A stretch of 35,780 nt of DNA from Mogibacterium sp. (GTDB taxonomy: Bacteria; Bacillota; Clostridia; Peptostreptococcales; Anaerovoracaceae), in assembly GCA_017432075.1 (NCBI GenBank), contig JAFRJV010000083.1, positions 1 through 35,780 on the forward strand, written 5' to 3'. The position numbers and the translations under genes were made by a program. Shown here one piece after another: positions 15,726-24,344 of this stretch (the stretch's first letter is position 1; the number at the start of each line of letters is the position of its first letter). Under the pieces are notes generated by a model. The model did no database searches and had not been told where the DNA came from. It saw only the letters and a list, made by a program, of their open reading frames with translations.

Positions 15726-15737
15726 ATGAGATATATT
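15709..15737 (+). promoter_or_regulatory. Predicted promoter for the FAD protein and moaC-moeA operon
   Basis: Plus strand: -35 TTGAAG (15709-15714), 17-base spacer, -10 TATATT (15732-15737), 28 bases before the ATG at 15765. Its -35 lies inside the spacer of the opposing promoter, and the reverse is also true. Confidence 0.65.
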
Positions 15738-15764
15738 TAAATTTGGAAAAAGGAAAGGCGACTG

Positions 15765-17174
15765 ATGATCAGCACGGATGTACTTATTATAGGAGCAGGA
15801 CTTCTTGGATGTTTCACCGCAAGGAACCTGACAGAATATGATATCGATGTCATTGTTCTCGAAAAGGAGGACGATGTTTGCCGTGGGATTTCAAAGGCCA
15901 ATACCGGCATAATCTACAGCGGTTACGACCACAAGCCCGGATCTGAAAAACACAAGCTCTGCGTACAGGCGAACGAAGCGTTCGACAGGCTTTGCCATGA
16001 GCTTGAAGTGCCGTTCAGACGTCCGGGCTCGCTTATGATAAGCTACGGCCCAAAAGGAGATGCTGTCATAGCACGCAAGTACAGGGACGGCATCGAAGGA
16101 GGTGTTCAGGGTCTCAGCCTTCTGAACGGAAGTGAAGCTGAAGCCATGGAACCGGCACTTGCCAAAGGCATCACGAGTGCCCTGTACTCTTCAGAAACAG
16201 GCACAGTGGATCCATGGGAGCTATGCATAGCTGCGTATGAGAACGCGAGAGAAAACGGAGCGCAGTTTGTTTTCGGCTGCTGTGTCACCGGCATAAAAAG
16301 GAAAGACGGCGGATTTATCGCAGAGACTCAGGGGGATACCTTCTTTGCGAAGACGGTGGTAAATGCGGCAGGACTGTCATCCGATGTCATAAGGGAGATG
16401 AGCGAAAAGCCGCTTATAAGACTGTTCCCTACAGCTGCAGACTATATAGTGCTCGACAGATCGGCGGGCAGCATAGTGGATCATGTGATATTCCATGAGG
16501 GAGAGGATGGCAAGGGACTCACGCTCGTTCCGACTGTCGACGGAAACCTTCTTATCGGTCCTACCAACAGAGAGGCATCGGAAGGAGAAACGAAAGCGTG
16601 CGATATGCGGACAGACTGCAGCGGACTGGAGCTTCTGAAGGCTCTTTGCGAAGAAATAGTACCGGATGCCGATCTCAGCAAACAGATAAGGACATTCGGC
16701 TCTCTCAGGCCGAATCCGTATTTTGTATCTCTGTGCGACGGGGATGTAATAAAAAGAGAAGACAATATTAAAGATATACGTATAACTGAGGAAAACGGTC
16801 TCTTCAGTCTGATCGGTATCAAGACGCCTGGACTGACCTTCTCGAACGAGCTTGGAAAAGCGGTTGCAGACATGGCTGCAGCGTATGCAGGAAAAACTGA
16901 GCCTAATACAGACTTTGACCCGCACAGAAAGGCGATAATAAGGGTGCGTGATCTCAGCGAAGAGGAGCGTGCTGATCTGATATGCAGTGACAGCGCATAC
17001 GGAGAAGTAGTATGTCCATGCATGGATGTAACAAAAGCCGAGATACTTCAGGCAGTAAAAAGAGGTGCGCATGACTTCGAATCAGTCAAACGGCGTACAG
17101 GAGCCGGCTTCGGAAAATGTCAGGGAAGCCGCTGCCGCAGACGTATTATGGATATCATCGCGAAAGGGGAATGA
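15765..17174 (+). CDS. GlpA-like FAD-dependent oxidoreductase with C-terminal BFD-type [2Fe-2S] domain
   Basis: 469 residues. The N-terminal DAO-type FAD motif (VLIIGAGLLGCFTARNL) is followed by EKEDDVCRGISKANTGIIYSG-type contacts and the glycerol-3-phosphate-dehydrogenase/L-2-hydroxyglutarate-oxidase body. The C-terminal BFD-like [2Fe-2S] domain has ligands Cys417, Cys419, Cys452 and Cys457 (VCPCMDV, GKCQGSRC). In anaerobes such proteins usually work with a second flavoprotein, as encoded divergently at 14734-15669; the DUF1667 third partner is not in the window. Substrate unknown. The next gene, moaC, begins right at this stop, so it heads the cofactor operon. Confidence 0.87.
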   Translation: MISTDVLIIGAGLLGCFTARNLTEYDIDVIVLEKEDDVCRGISKANTGIIYSGYDHKPGSEKHKLCVQANEAFDRLCHELEVPFRRPGSLMISYGPKGDAVIARKYRDGIEGGVQGLSLLNGSEAEAMEPALAKGITSALYSSETGTVDPWELCIAAYENARENGAQFVFGCCVTGIKRKDGGFIAETQGDTFFAKTVVNAAGLSSDVIREMSEKPLIRLFPTAADYIVLDRSAGSIVDHVIFHEGEDGKGLTLVPTVDGNLLIGPTNREASEGETKACDMRTDCSGLELLKALCEEIVPDADLSKQIRTFGSLRPNPYFVSLCDGDVIKREDNIKDIRITEENGLFSLIGIKTPGLTFSNELGKAVADMAAAYAGKTEPNTDFDPHRKAIIRVRDLSEEERADLICSDSAYGEVVCPCMDVTKAEILQAVKRGAHDFESVKRRTGAGFGKCQGSRCRRRIMDIIAKGE

Positions 17175-17176
17175 CT

Positions 17177-17650
17177 ATGAGCGAATTCACACATTTTGAT
17201 GAAAAAGGCAACGCTTACATGGTCGATGTTTCAGATAAGGAGATCACCAGGAGAAGTGCTTCTGCACGTGGAACTATAAATGTGAGCCGTGAAGTGATGG
17301 ATGCTGTCCTGGGAAAGAAGATAAAAAAGGGCGATGTGTTTACCGTTGCGCAGGTGGCCGGCATTATGGGCACCAAGCGTACGTCAGACCTCGTTCCGAT
17401 GTGCCATCCGCTGAGCCTCACAAATGCGAAAGTAAGTTTTGACATAGATGAAGAGGCGTGTTCCATTACTGCATACTGTACTGCTGTAACGGATGGCAAG
17501 ACAGGCGTGGAGATGGAGGCACTTACAGGCGTCAGTGTTGCTTTGCTCACCATATATGATATGTGCAAGGCAATAGACAGGCGCATGGTTATCAGCGATA
17601 TCCGGCTTGTCGAAAAAACAGGCGGAAAGAGCGGCGATTTTAAGTTTTAA
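17177..17650 (+). CDS. moaC: Cyclic pyranopterin monophosphate synthase MoaC
   Basis: 157 residues, the normal MoaC length. MoaC rearranges the MoaA product into cyclic pyranopterin monophosphate, the first stable pterin intermediate of Mo/W cofactor synthesis. Signatures are GTKRTSDLVPMCHPL (substrate pocket), TDGKTGVEMEALTGVSVALLTIYDMCKA and the catalytic Lys/His residues. ATG 17177 is chosen because AAGGGG lies 7 bases upstream; an ATG at 17171 overlapping the previous stop is possible. Confidence 0.95.
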   Translation: MSEFTHFDEKGNAYMVDVSDKEITRRSASARGTINVSREVMDAVLGKKIKKGDVFTVAQVAGIMGTKRTSDLVPMCHPLSLTNAKVSFDIDEEACSITAYCTAVTDGKTGVEMEALTGVSVALLTIYDMCKAIDRRMVISDIRLVEKTGGKSGDFKF

Positions 17651-17688
17651 AAGCTTATATACAGAGTAAGTAGTGGCAGAATCAGTCT

Positions 17689-18663
17689 ATGGTTGATAAA
17701 TTCGGGCGGACAATAGAATATATGCGCGTTTCAATCACCGACAGGTGTGATCTGAGGTGCAGATACTGCATGCCTGAAGGCTGCGAGAAGGTCTCTATGA
17801 GCCAGATCCTTACATATGAGGAGATCGTGCGCATATGCAGAGTATCAGCAGATCTCGGTATAAGCCGCATCAAAATAACCGGAGGGGAACCCTTCGTGCG
17901 GCTCGGCTGTACCGGTCTCATAAGAGAGATAAAGTCCCTTGAAGGCATAGAGGAAGTCACTGTCACTACGAACGGGCAGACGCTTGACAAATATATAGAA
18001 GAGCTTAAAGACATAGGGATCGACGGCATAAACATCAGCCTTGATACACTTGACCCGGAGAGATACGAATACATAACGGGAAGGGGATCCCTAGAGAAGA
18101 CACTCAGATCGATCGAACTTGCAGCATCCTCAGGAATAAGAACCAAGATCAATACCATTCCTATAAAGGGGTTCAATGATGATGAGATAGCAGACATGGC
18201 GGCCATGGCATTCAGATACGGCATAGATGTTCGTTTTATTGAGCTGATGCCTCTGGGAATGGCAGATAGCGGCATAGGTTTTTCAAACACCGAAGTGCTG
18301 AAGAAACTTAAAGAAACATGGCCTGATCTCGAGCCTGACGGAAGTGTCCATGGCAACGGTCCGGCAGTATATTATAAGCGGCCGGGTGTAAAAGGCGGTA
18401 TCGGGCTTATAAGTGCCATTCACGGAAAGTTCTGTGCGTCGTGCAACAGAGTGCGCCTGACATCACAGGGGCAGCTGAAACCGTGTCTCAGCTTCGATCT
18501 GGGAACAGATCTGCGGCCGTTCCTTGGCGGAACTGATGAGGAACTGAGGGAAGCGATACGGAAAGCGATCTGCGAAAAGCCGGAGGGACATTGCTTTGAC
18601 GAAAAGGACTACAGCAGTGATGAAAGCGCTGAGCACAGGCTCATGTCACAAATAGGAGGTTAG
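17689..18663 (+). CDS. moaA: GTP 3',8-cyclase MoaA (radical SAM)
   Basis: 324 residues. The radical-SAM cluster is Cys20-x3-Cys24-x2-Cys27, and the second C-terminal cluster is Cys249-x2-Cys252-x13-Cys266. TGGEP is the SAM motif. The protein ends in QIGG, the double glycine tail needed for MoaA activity. It turns GTP into the cyclic precursor used by MoaC, whose gene lies 38 bases upstream. The Shine-Dalgarno is weak. Confidence 0.96.
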   Translation: MVDKFGRTIEYMRVSITDRCDLRCRYCMPEGCEKVSMSQILTYEEIVRICRVSADLGISRIKITGGEPFVRLGCTGLIREIKSLEGIEEVTVTTNGQTLDKYIEELKDIGIDGINISLDTLDPERYEYITGRGSLEKTLRSIELAASSGIRTKINTIPIKGFNDDEIADMAAMAFRYGIDVRFIELMPLGMADSGIGFSNTEVLKKLKETWPDLEPDGSVHGNGPAVYYKRPGVKGGIGLISAIHGKFCASCNRVRLTSQGQLKPCLSFDLGTDLRPFLGGTDEELREAIRKAICEKPEGHCFDEKDYSSDESAEHRLMSQIGG

Positions 18664-18668
18664 ATAAG

Positions 18669-19613
18669 ATGGAAAGCAAGGGCAGAGTGATCGCAGTTTG
18701 CATAAGTGAAAAAAAGGGGACGCAAAAGACTGTGGTACCTTCGATCGATCTCGTTCCGGAATGGGGCATAAAAGGAGACGCTCATGCGGGCAATTGGCAC
18801 AGGCAGGTGAGTCTGCTTGCGCTCGAGAAGATAGAAGCGTTCCGGGAGAGAGGTGCGGATGTCGAATTCGGAGCTTTCGGTGAGAATATCATAGTCGAAG
18901 GATTTGACCTGAGAAACCTGCCGGTAGGCACAAGGTTCAGGATCGGTGATGCGCTCCTCGAGCTCACTCAGATCGGCAAGGAATGTCATGATCACTGCGC
19001 GATCTACCACCAGGTAGGCGACTGCATCATGCCGAGAGAAGGTGTTTTTACGATAGTCCTTGAAGGCGGCACCGTTAAGGCCGGCGATGAGATCGAAATG
19101 ATAGAGGCAGCTCCTGACAGGGCATTCACGGCTGCATGGATAACGCTTTCCGACAAGGGAGCGGCGGGAGAACGCGAAGACAAAAGCGGACCGCTGATCG
19201 GAGAGATACTGACAGAAGCAGGTTATAACGTGGTAGAAGGAGTGCTCATACCGGACGAACCTGCAGAGCTCAAGAGACAGCTCATGAGACTGGCTGACCA
19301 GAGGCAGGTAAATGTCATTTTCACAACCGGAGGAACGGGATTCTCAAAAAGAGACAGAACTCCCGAAGCGACAAAGGATGTGTGCGACCGAATGACTCCG
19401 GGGATAGCTGAAGCTATACGGGCATATTCGATGACCAAGACCCCTACCGCCATGCTTTCGAGAGCGACTGCGGGTATGAGAAATGAGACTCTGATCATCA
19501 ACCTTCCGGGAAGCCCGAAGGCGGTAAGGGAATGTCTTGAATTTCTGCTGCATCCGCTGGAGCACGGACTGGAGATAATGCTTGGGCGCACGGGTGAGTG
19601 CGCAAGGAACTGA
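18669..19613 (+). CDS. MOSC domain fused to MogA/MoaB molybdopterin adenylyltransferase
   Basis: 314 residues. The N-terminal part (about 1-148) is a MOSC domain (IDLVPEWGIKGDAHAG, FGENIIVEG, QIGKECHDHCAIY) of the small clostridial type, thought to bind sulfur or the cofactor. The C-terminal part (about 150-314) is MogA/MoaB, which adenylates molybdopterin (AAWITLSDKGAAGEREDKSG, FTTGGTGFSKRDRTPEAT, LPGSPKAV). The fusion joins cofactor adenylation to a possible sulfuration or handing-on step. GGAGG precedes the start, overlapping the end of moaA. Confidence 0.93.
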   Translation: MESKGRVIAVCISEKKGTQKTVVPSIDLVPEWGIKGDAHAGNWHRQVSLLALEKIEAFRERGADVEFGAFGENIIVEGFDLRNLPVGTRFRIGDALLELTQIGKECHDHCAIYHQVGDCIMPREGVFTIVLEGGTVKAGDEIEMIEAAPDRAFTAAWITLSDKGAAGEREDKSGPLIGEILTEAGYNVVEGVLIPDEPAELKRQLMRLADQRQVNVIFTTGGTGFSKRDRTPEATKDVCDRMTPGIAEAIRAYSMTKTPTAMLSRATAGMRNETLIINLPGSPKAVRECLEFLLHPLEHGLEIMLGRTGECARN

Positions 19614-19625
19614 GGAGGAAAGAGT

Positions 19626-20858
19626 ATGGATCTTCTCAGAGTTGATACCATAGATGCGGCAAGTGGAAAGCTGGAGGATCACTGCGGCAGTATTATGCCG
19701 CGGACTGAGACTGTAAACCTGTATGGATCCATTGACCGCGTTCTTGCTCAGAACATAATCTCGAATGAAAACATCCCGCCGTACAGAAGGTCGATAATGG
19801 ACGGATATGCTGTAAGGAGCAGAGATCTTGGCGCGGCCGGAGATATGGTGCCTTCATTTCTGAAAATATCCGGAGAAGTGCTGCTTGGCACTGATTCTTC
19901 GGATCTTGTTCTGGAGCCGGGGCACTGCATATATGTACCTACCGGAGGATTTGTTCCGGATGGTGCTGATGCTGTAGTGATGGTGGAGTACTGCGAGCCT
20001 TTCGGAAGCGGTATGCTTGCAGTATCAAAATCAGCCTCAGCGGGAGAAAATATAGTGCAGGTCGGAGAAGATGTGGCGAAGGGCGATCTTCTGCTTCCGA
20101 AAGGAAGAAGACTGAGGCCTCAGGACATTGGAGTGCTTGCTGCAGCCGGTGTCACGGAAGTTCCGGTATTTGTGCCATGGCGGGTAACGGTGATCTCGAC
20201 CGGGGATGAGCTTGTCAGTCCTGAAGAGATGCCGGGTCCGGGGCAGATACGCGATATCAATTCCTATACCATCGCGGCGCGAAGTGCGGCGGAGGGGCTG
20301 AACGTTGTTAAAACAGTATCCCTCAGGGACGATGAAACCGTTATAGCAGCTGTCCTTGAAGAGGCAAAAGCAGAAAGTGATGTCATTGTTATGTCCGGAG
20401 GAAGCTCACAGGGCAAAAAGGATATGACAGCTGAGCTCATAGAAAAGGCGGCAGACTGCGGGGTGCTGACCCACGGTATCGCAGCTAAACCGGGAAAACC
20501 GACTATTACAGGATTCGATAAAAACAGCGGAACTCTGTTCATAGGGCTTCCGGGTCATCCTGCGGCGGCGATAATAGTATTTGAGCAGCTGCTTATAAGA
20601 CTGTGGCGCAGCATGACAGCCCAGAGCCCGGAGATCACGATAAAAGCTGTTGTAAAAACAAATATCCCATCTGCGCCGGGCAGGAGAACGTTCCAGCTCG
20701 TTACGCTGAAGGATGGAGATGTACCTGAAGCAGTGCCTGTGTTTGCGAGATCGGGAATGATATCCCCGGTAAGTCTGGCCGACGGTTTCTTCGAGATGGA
20801 GGAGAACCGCGAAGGTGTGAAAGACGGAGATATCGTGGAAGTCCATCTTTGGAAGTAA
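19626..20858 (+). CDS. moeA: Molybdopterin molybdenumtransferase MoeA (first copy)
   Basis: 410 residues with the four-domain MoeA layout: ENIPPYRRSIMDGYAV at the start, YVPTGGFVPDGADAVVMVEYCE, the MogA-like domain (STGDELVSPEEMPGPGQIRDINSY, VMSGGSSQGKKDMT, AAKPGKPTITG, GLPGHPAAAIIVFEQ) and a C-terminal beta domain. MoeA inserts molybdate or tungstate into the adenylated pterin made by the preceding MogA domain. GGAGGAAA lies just before the ATG. The second copy follows immediately. Confidence 0.95.
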   Translation: MDLLRVDTIDAASGKLEDHCGSIMPRTETVNLYGSIDRVLAQNIISNENIPPYRRSIMDGYAVRSRDLGAAGDMVPSFLKISGEVLLGTDSSDLVLEPGHCIYVPTGGFVPDGADAVVMVEYCEPFGSGMLAVSKSASAGENIVQVGEDVAKGDLLLPKGRRLRPQDIGVLAAAGVTEVPVFVPWRVTVISTGDELVSPEEMPGPGQIRDINSYTIAARSAAEGLNVVKTVSLRDDETVIAAVLEEAKAESDVIVMSGGSSQGKKDMTAELIEKAADCGVLTHGIAAKPGKPTITGFDKNSGTLFIGLPGHPAAAIIVFEQLLIRLWRSMTAQSPEITIKAVVKTNIPSAPGRRTFQLVTLKDGDVPEAVPVFARSGMISPVSLADGFFEMEENREGVKDGDIVEVHLWK

Positions 20859-20870
20859 AGGAAATAGGGG

Positions 20871-22781
20871 ATGAAGAGAAATCTGTATCTGACTACAAGA
20901 CCTGTTGAAGAAGCAAGAGAAATATATATGAAGGCTCTCGGAGATGCTGCGGAGCCTCATGCGGAAACGGTAAGGGTGATAGACGCGCTGGGAAGGATCA
21001 CATCCGAAGCGGTTTACGCCGGATATTCGTCACCGCTTTACAACTCAGCAGCTATGGACGGAATCGCGGTCATCTCATCGAGAACCGCCGGAGCGTCAGA
21101 GGCATCGCCTGTTACGCTGAAAGAAGGAGAGGATTACGTGATAGTCGATACCGGTGATCCTGTCAGGAAGCCATACGACGCCGTCATCATGGCAGAGGAT
21201 ACTCAGGAGACAGAAGGCGGCATGGTGATAAGAGCTGCCGCTCCGGCATGGCAGCATGTAAGGCCTGTCGGTGAAGACATAGTCGAAGGCGAGATGATAC
21301 TCACACGCTGCCACAGGATACGCCCTATAGACATAGGCGTCCTTTTATCAGGCGGTGTTACGGAGATATCCGTATTTGCACGGCCAAAGGTAGGAATAAT
21401 CCCGACGGGGACGGAGATCGTGGAGCCTTATGAGGATCCGGAAGAAGGAGATATCATCGAGTCAAATTCCAGGATGTTCGAAGCAATGGTACGTGAACAG
21501 GGCGGTATCCCGCACAGGTATGACATTGTTCCGGATGACTATGAAATGATAAAGGCAAGCGTGCAGAAAGCTCTCGATGAGAACGACATGGTGATCGTGA
21601 ATGCCGGATCCAGCGCTGGTACTGAGGATTACACGGTCCACGTCCTCAGAGAGATAGGTGAGGTATTTGTGCATGGCGTCGCAATGAAGCCCGGAAAGCC
21701 TGTGATTCTGGCAAAGGCATGCGGAAAGCCTGTCATCGGGATCCCGGGATATCCTGTTTCAGCATATCTTGCGGTAGAGAACTTCGCTTATCCGGTGATC
21801 AGAAAATATACGGGAGCCGTGGACTCTGAAGGCAGGAGCATCAAGGCAGTTCTTTCACGCAGACTGGTATCTTCACTGAAACACAGAGAGTATGTGCGTG
21901 TAAGGGTCGGCCGCGTAGGAGACAGGTATGTCTGTGCTCCGCTCGCAAGAGGTGCGGGTGCTGCCATGAGCATGGTGAGGGCCGACGGATTCTGCGTGAT
22001 ACCTCAGGAAAGGGAGGGATATGAAGCAGGAGAGACCGTAGATGTCACGCTGCTCTGCTCACCTGAAGAGATAGACAGAACAATAGTATGCACCGGAAGC
22101 CACGATATGCTGCTCGATGTGATCTCCGACCTTATGTCGGGGGAAAGCGAGGGCATCAGGCTTTCGAGCACTCATATAGGAAGCCTCGGCGGACTCATGG
22201 CGCTGCAGAGGGGGGAGGCGCATATCACGCCTACGCACCTGCTCGATGAGGAGACCGGAGTATATAATGTGTCATATATACGGCAGCTGTTCCCTGGAGA
22301 AGAGATGGTTCTGGTAAAAGGTGTCGGAAGGATACAGGGGCTGATGGCTGCCCCGGGCAATCCGCTTGGCATAAAAGGTATAGAGGATCTGACTGGAATA
22401 AAATATGTCAACAGGCAGAGAGGAGCCGGCACGCGCGTGCTTCTCGATTACAAACTGAAGCAGGCCGGGATTTCACCTTCAGAAGTAGATGGCTATGATG
22501 CGGAAGCTGCCACTCACATGGCTGTAGCAGCACAGGTCGCAAGCGGCGAGGCAGACTGCGGAATGGGCGTTTACTCTGCAGCGCACGCGATGGGCCTGGA
22601 TTTCATACCTGTGGGTGAGGAGGAGTACGACTTTGCCATGAGACCGGAGACACTTGAGCTTCCGGAAATGCAGAGTTTCCTCAGACTGTTGACGGGCGAT
22701 GAGTTCAGAGCTGAGCTTGACAGACTTGGCGGATACACCACGGAACACACCGGAGAGATCAGATATATTGATCCGGAATAA
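20871..22781 (+). CDS. MoeA second copy fused to a periplasmic-binding-protein-like domain
   Basis: 636 residues. The first about 400 are MoeA (SPLYNSAAMDGIAV, GDPVRKPYDAVIMAEDTQ, PTGTEIVEP, VNAGSSAGTEDYTVHV, AMKPGKPVILA, GIPGYPVSAYLAVE). The remaining about 230 are a PBP-like domain (CTGSHDMLLDVISDLM, STHIGSLGGLMALQRGEAHITPTHLLDEETG, RQRGAGTRVLLDYKL, ASGEADCGMGVYSAA). This MoeA-PBP form occurs in archaea and anaerobes. The extra domain may sense or choose the oxyanion or another ligand; that is inference. It is the last gene of the operon. Confidence 0.93.
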   Translation: MKRNLYLTTRPVEEAREIYMKALGDAAEPHAETVRVIDALGRITSEAVYAGYSSPLYNSAAMDGIAVISSRTAGASEASPVTLKEGEDYVIVDTGDPVRKPYDAVIMAEDTQETEGGMVIRAAAPAWQHVRPVGEDIVEGEMILTRCHRIRPIDIGVLLSGGVTEISVFARPKVGIIPTGTEIVEPYEDPEEGDIIESNSRMFEAMVREQGGIPHRYDIVPDDYEMIKASVQKALDENDMVIVNAGSSAGTEDYTVHVLREIGEVFVHGVAMKPGKPVILAKACGKPVIGIPGYPVSAYLAVENFAYPVIRKYTGAVDSEGRSIKAVLSRRLVSSLKHREYVRVRVGRVGDRYVCAPLARGAGAAMSMVRADGFCVIPQEREGYEAGETVDVTLLCSPEEIDRTIVCTGSHDMLLDVISDLMSGESEGIRLSSTHIGSLGGLMALQRGEAHITPTHLLDEETGVYNVSYIRQLFPGEEMVLVKGVGRIQGLMAAPGNPLGIKGIEDLTGIKYVNRQRGAGTRVLLDYKLKQAGISPSEVDGYDAEAATHMAVAAQVASGEADCGMGVYSAAHAMGLDFIPVGEEEYDFAMRPETLELPEMQSFLRLLTGDEFRAELDRLGGYTTEHTGEIRYIDPE

Positions 22782-22817
22782 AAAGAGAAAAAAGCCGGGC
22801 TGGTTTACAGCTCGGCT
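22781..22817 (-). terminator. Terminator overlapping the stop codon of the zinc-ribbon gene
   Basis: On the minus strand, AGCCGAGCT and AGCCCGGCT arms (22817-22793, 9 bp with one G-U) are followed by TTTTTTCTCTTTT. The loop (GTAAACC) contains the TAA stop of the gene ending at 22805. In the + direction there is no U-tract, so it serves mainly the minus-strand operon. Confidence 0.85.
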
Positions 22818-23275
22818 CCGCAGTCATAACAGTATGGAGCGCCTTTAGGATTCAGGGTGCCGCATTCCGGACACACCGTCATGGCCGATTCATCGACCGC
22901 ATCGGTTACCTGTATCCTGACGCCTATATCGAGCTTTTCCGCTATCGACTCGGCATAGCGGTTGAGCTTTTTATTTTGCCTGTAAAAGGTCTTTCCGCAT
23001 GCCTTGCGAAGTGCGTCAAGGCCTGTGCGGTATCCCTCATCCGTAAGCCAGAGGATCGTGACCACATCGTGTATGCCGTTTCTGTCTGTTATGAAGGTGA
23101 CGTTGCGTACTTCATCGCAGTACACTGCGGCATAGATGGAATCTGCCAGAGCGAGCACACCGAAATCGACCGGGCGTCCTTCTTCATTAAGAAATACGGC
23201 CGCTTTCGGAGTCATTTTCATCTCGCTGAACCGCTGAGCATGCCTATTAACGATATAGTAGTTACTGTCAAGCAT
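22805..23275 (-). CDS. Zinc-ribbon protein of unknown function
   Basis: 156 residues. The N-terminal about 120 residues match no family I recognise (FGVLALADSIYAAVYCDEV, GIHDVVTILWLTDEGYRTGLDALRKACGKTFYRQNKKLNRYAESIAEKL). The end is a zinc ribbon (CPECGTLNPKGAPYCYDCG). No signal peptide or membrane segment. It follows the aldo/keto reductase by 14 bases and shares its transcript. No Shine-Dalgarno is visible, so translation may be coupled; a start at 23221 is an alternative. Confidence 0.75.
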   Translation of the reverse strand: MLDSNYYIVNRHAQRFSEMKMTPKAAVFLNEEGRPVDFGVLALADSIYAAVYCDEVRNVTFITDRNGIHDVVTILWLTDEGYRTGLDALRKACGKTFYRQNKKLNRYAESIAEKLDIGVRIQVTDAVDESAMTVCPECGTLNPKGAPYCYDCGAEL

Positions 23276-23289
23276 ATTTCAAATGACTT

Positions 23290-24321
23290 TTAATCGACTT
23301 TGACTTCTCCCGCGAGGACCTTTTTATAATCCTCATAGTTCTTTTTAAGCAGATTCGGGGTATCGAGTTCGTACGGGCAGTGAGCAGTGCACTGTCCGCA
23401 TTCTATGCACGTTTCGATTTTCTTCATTTCCTCCTGCCAGTGCTCGTTGAGCCATGATGCGGAAGGTGCACGCCTCAGCATGAGAGACATCCTGGCGCAG
23501 TTGTTGATTGCGATACCCATCGGGCATGTAGCGAGGCAGTAGCCGCAGCCTCTGCAGAAGTCTCCCGCGAGAGCTTTCTTTTCTCCCTCGATGTATTCGC
23601 GCATCTCATCAGTGAGAACAGGAGTGTTGTCCATGTAAGACAGCCACTCGTCGAGTTCGCTCTCTTTCTGAACGCCCCATATAGGGAGCACATCAGGGTA
23701 GTCCTCAAGGAATGCCATGGCGACGTCAGATCTTGTGATGAGGCCGCCTGCAAGGCTCTTCATTGCAATGAAACCCATGCCTTTGGCGATGCAGCGCTCA
23801 ACGAGTTCATAGTCCTTAGGATCAGCAAGGAAGCTGAACGGGAACTGAAGCGTCTCATAAAGACCGGAATCCACGAGGTCGAAAGCCACGCCGATCTTGT
23901 GTGCCGTGACACCTATATGGCGGATCTTGCCGGCTTCCTTTGCCTCGAGCAGAGCTTCGTAAACGCCCGTACCGTCTCCCGGTGCGTAGACCTGGCTTAC
24001 CATGTGGAGCTGATACAGATCGATGTAGTCCGTGCGGAGCTCCCTGAGTGATGTTTCAAGGTCTTCTCTGACCTTATCACCTGTGGTGCCTGCGGTCTTA
24101 GTAGCGATGTAGACCTTGTCGCGCATTCCTTCAAAAGCGATACCGAGCTTGGTCTCGCTGTCGGTGTACGCTCTTGCAGTATCGAAATAGCGCATGCCGC
24201 CTTCATATGCTTTTCTAAGCAGGGCAACGGCATCCTCGGTGCTTCTCCTCTGGATAGGAAGCGCTCCGAAAGCGTTCTGCGGCACTGTTATGCCGGTGCC
24301 TCCCAGCGTAAGGTCTCTCAT
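23290..24321 (-). CDS. Aldo/keto reductase with C-terminal ferredoxin domain
   Basis: 343 residues from ATG 24321 (GGGGG 8 bases upstream; an ATG two codons earlier is too close to it). The aldo/keto reductase barrel carries YFDTARAYTDSETKLG with catalytic Asp and Tyr, the Lys in VYIATKT and the His in DLYQLHMVS. The C-terminal about 90 residues add two [4Fe-4S] motifs (CRGCGYCLATCP and CIECGQCTAHCP). This type is common in Clostridia; physiological substrates are unclear. It lies between the M32 peptidase and zinc-ribbon genes with short gaps. Confidence 0.93.
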   Translation of the reverse strand: MRDLTLGGTGITVPQNAFGALPIQRRSTEDAVALLRKAYEGGMRYFDTARAYTDSETKLGIAFEGMRDKVYIATKTAGTTGDKVREDLETSLRELRTDYIDLYQLHMVSQVYAPGDGTGVYEALLEAKEAGKIRHIGVTAHKIGVAFDLVDSGLYETLQFPFSFLADPKDYELVERCIAKGMGFIAMKSLAGGLITRSDVAMAFLEDYPDVLPIWGVQKESELDEWLSYMDNTPVLTDEMREYIEGEKKALAGDFCRGCGYCLATCPMGIAINNCARMSLMLRRAPSASWLNEHWQEEMKKIETCIECGQCTAHCPYELDTPNLLKKNYEDYKKVLAGEVKVD

Positions 24322-24344
24322 TTTCATTTCCCCCTTTTTTATCT

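Noticed and set aside
16377-17072. Minus-strand frame opposite the GlpA-like gene
   Set aside because: Antisense shadow with low-complexity Tyr/Ser/Arg-rich translation and no ribosome binding site.
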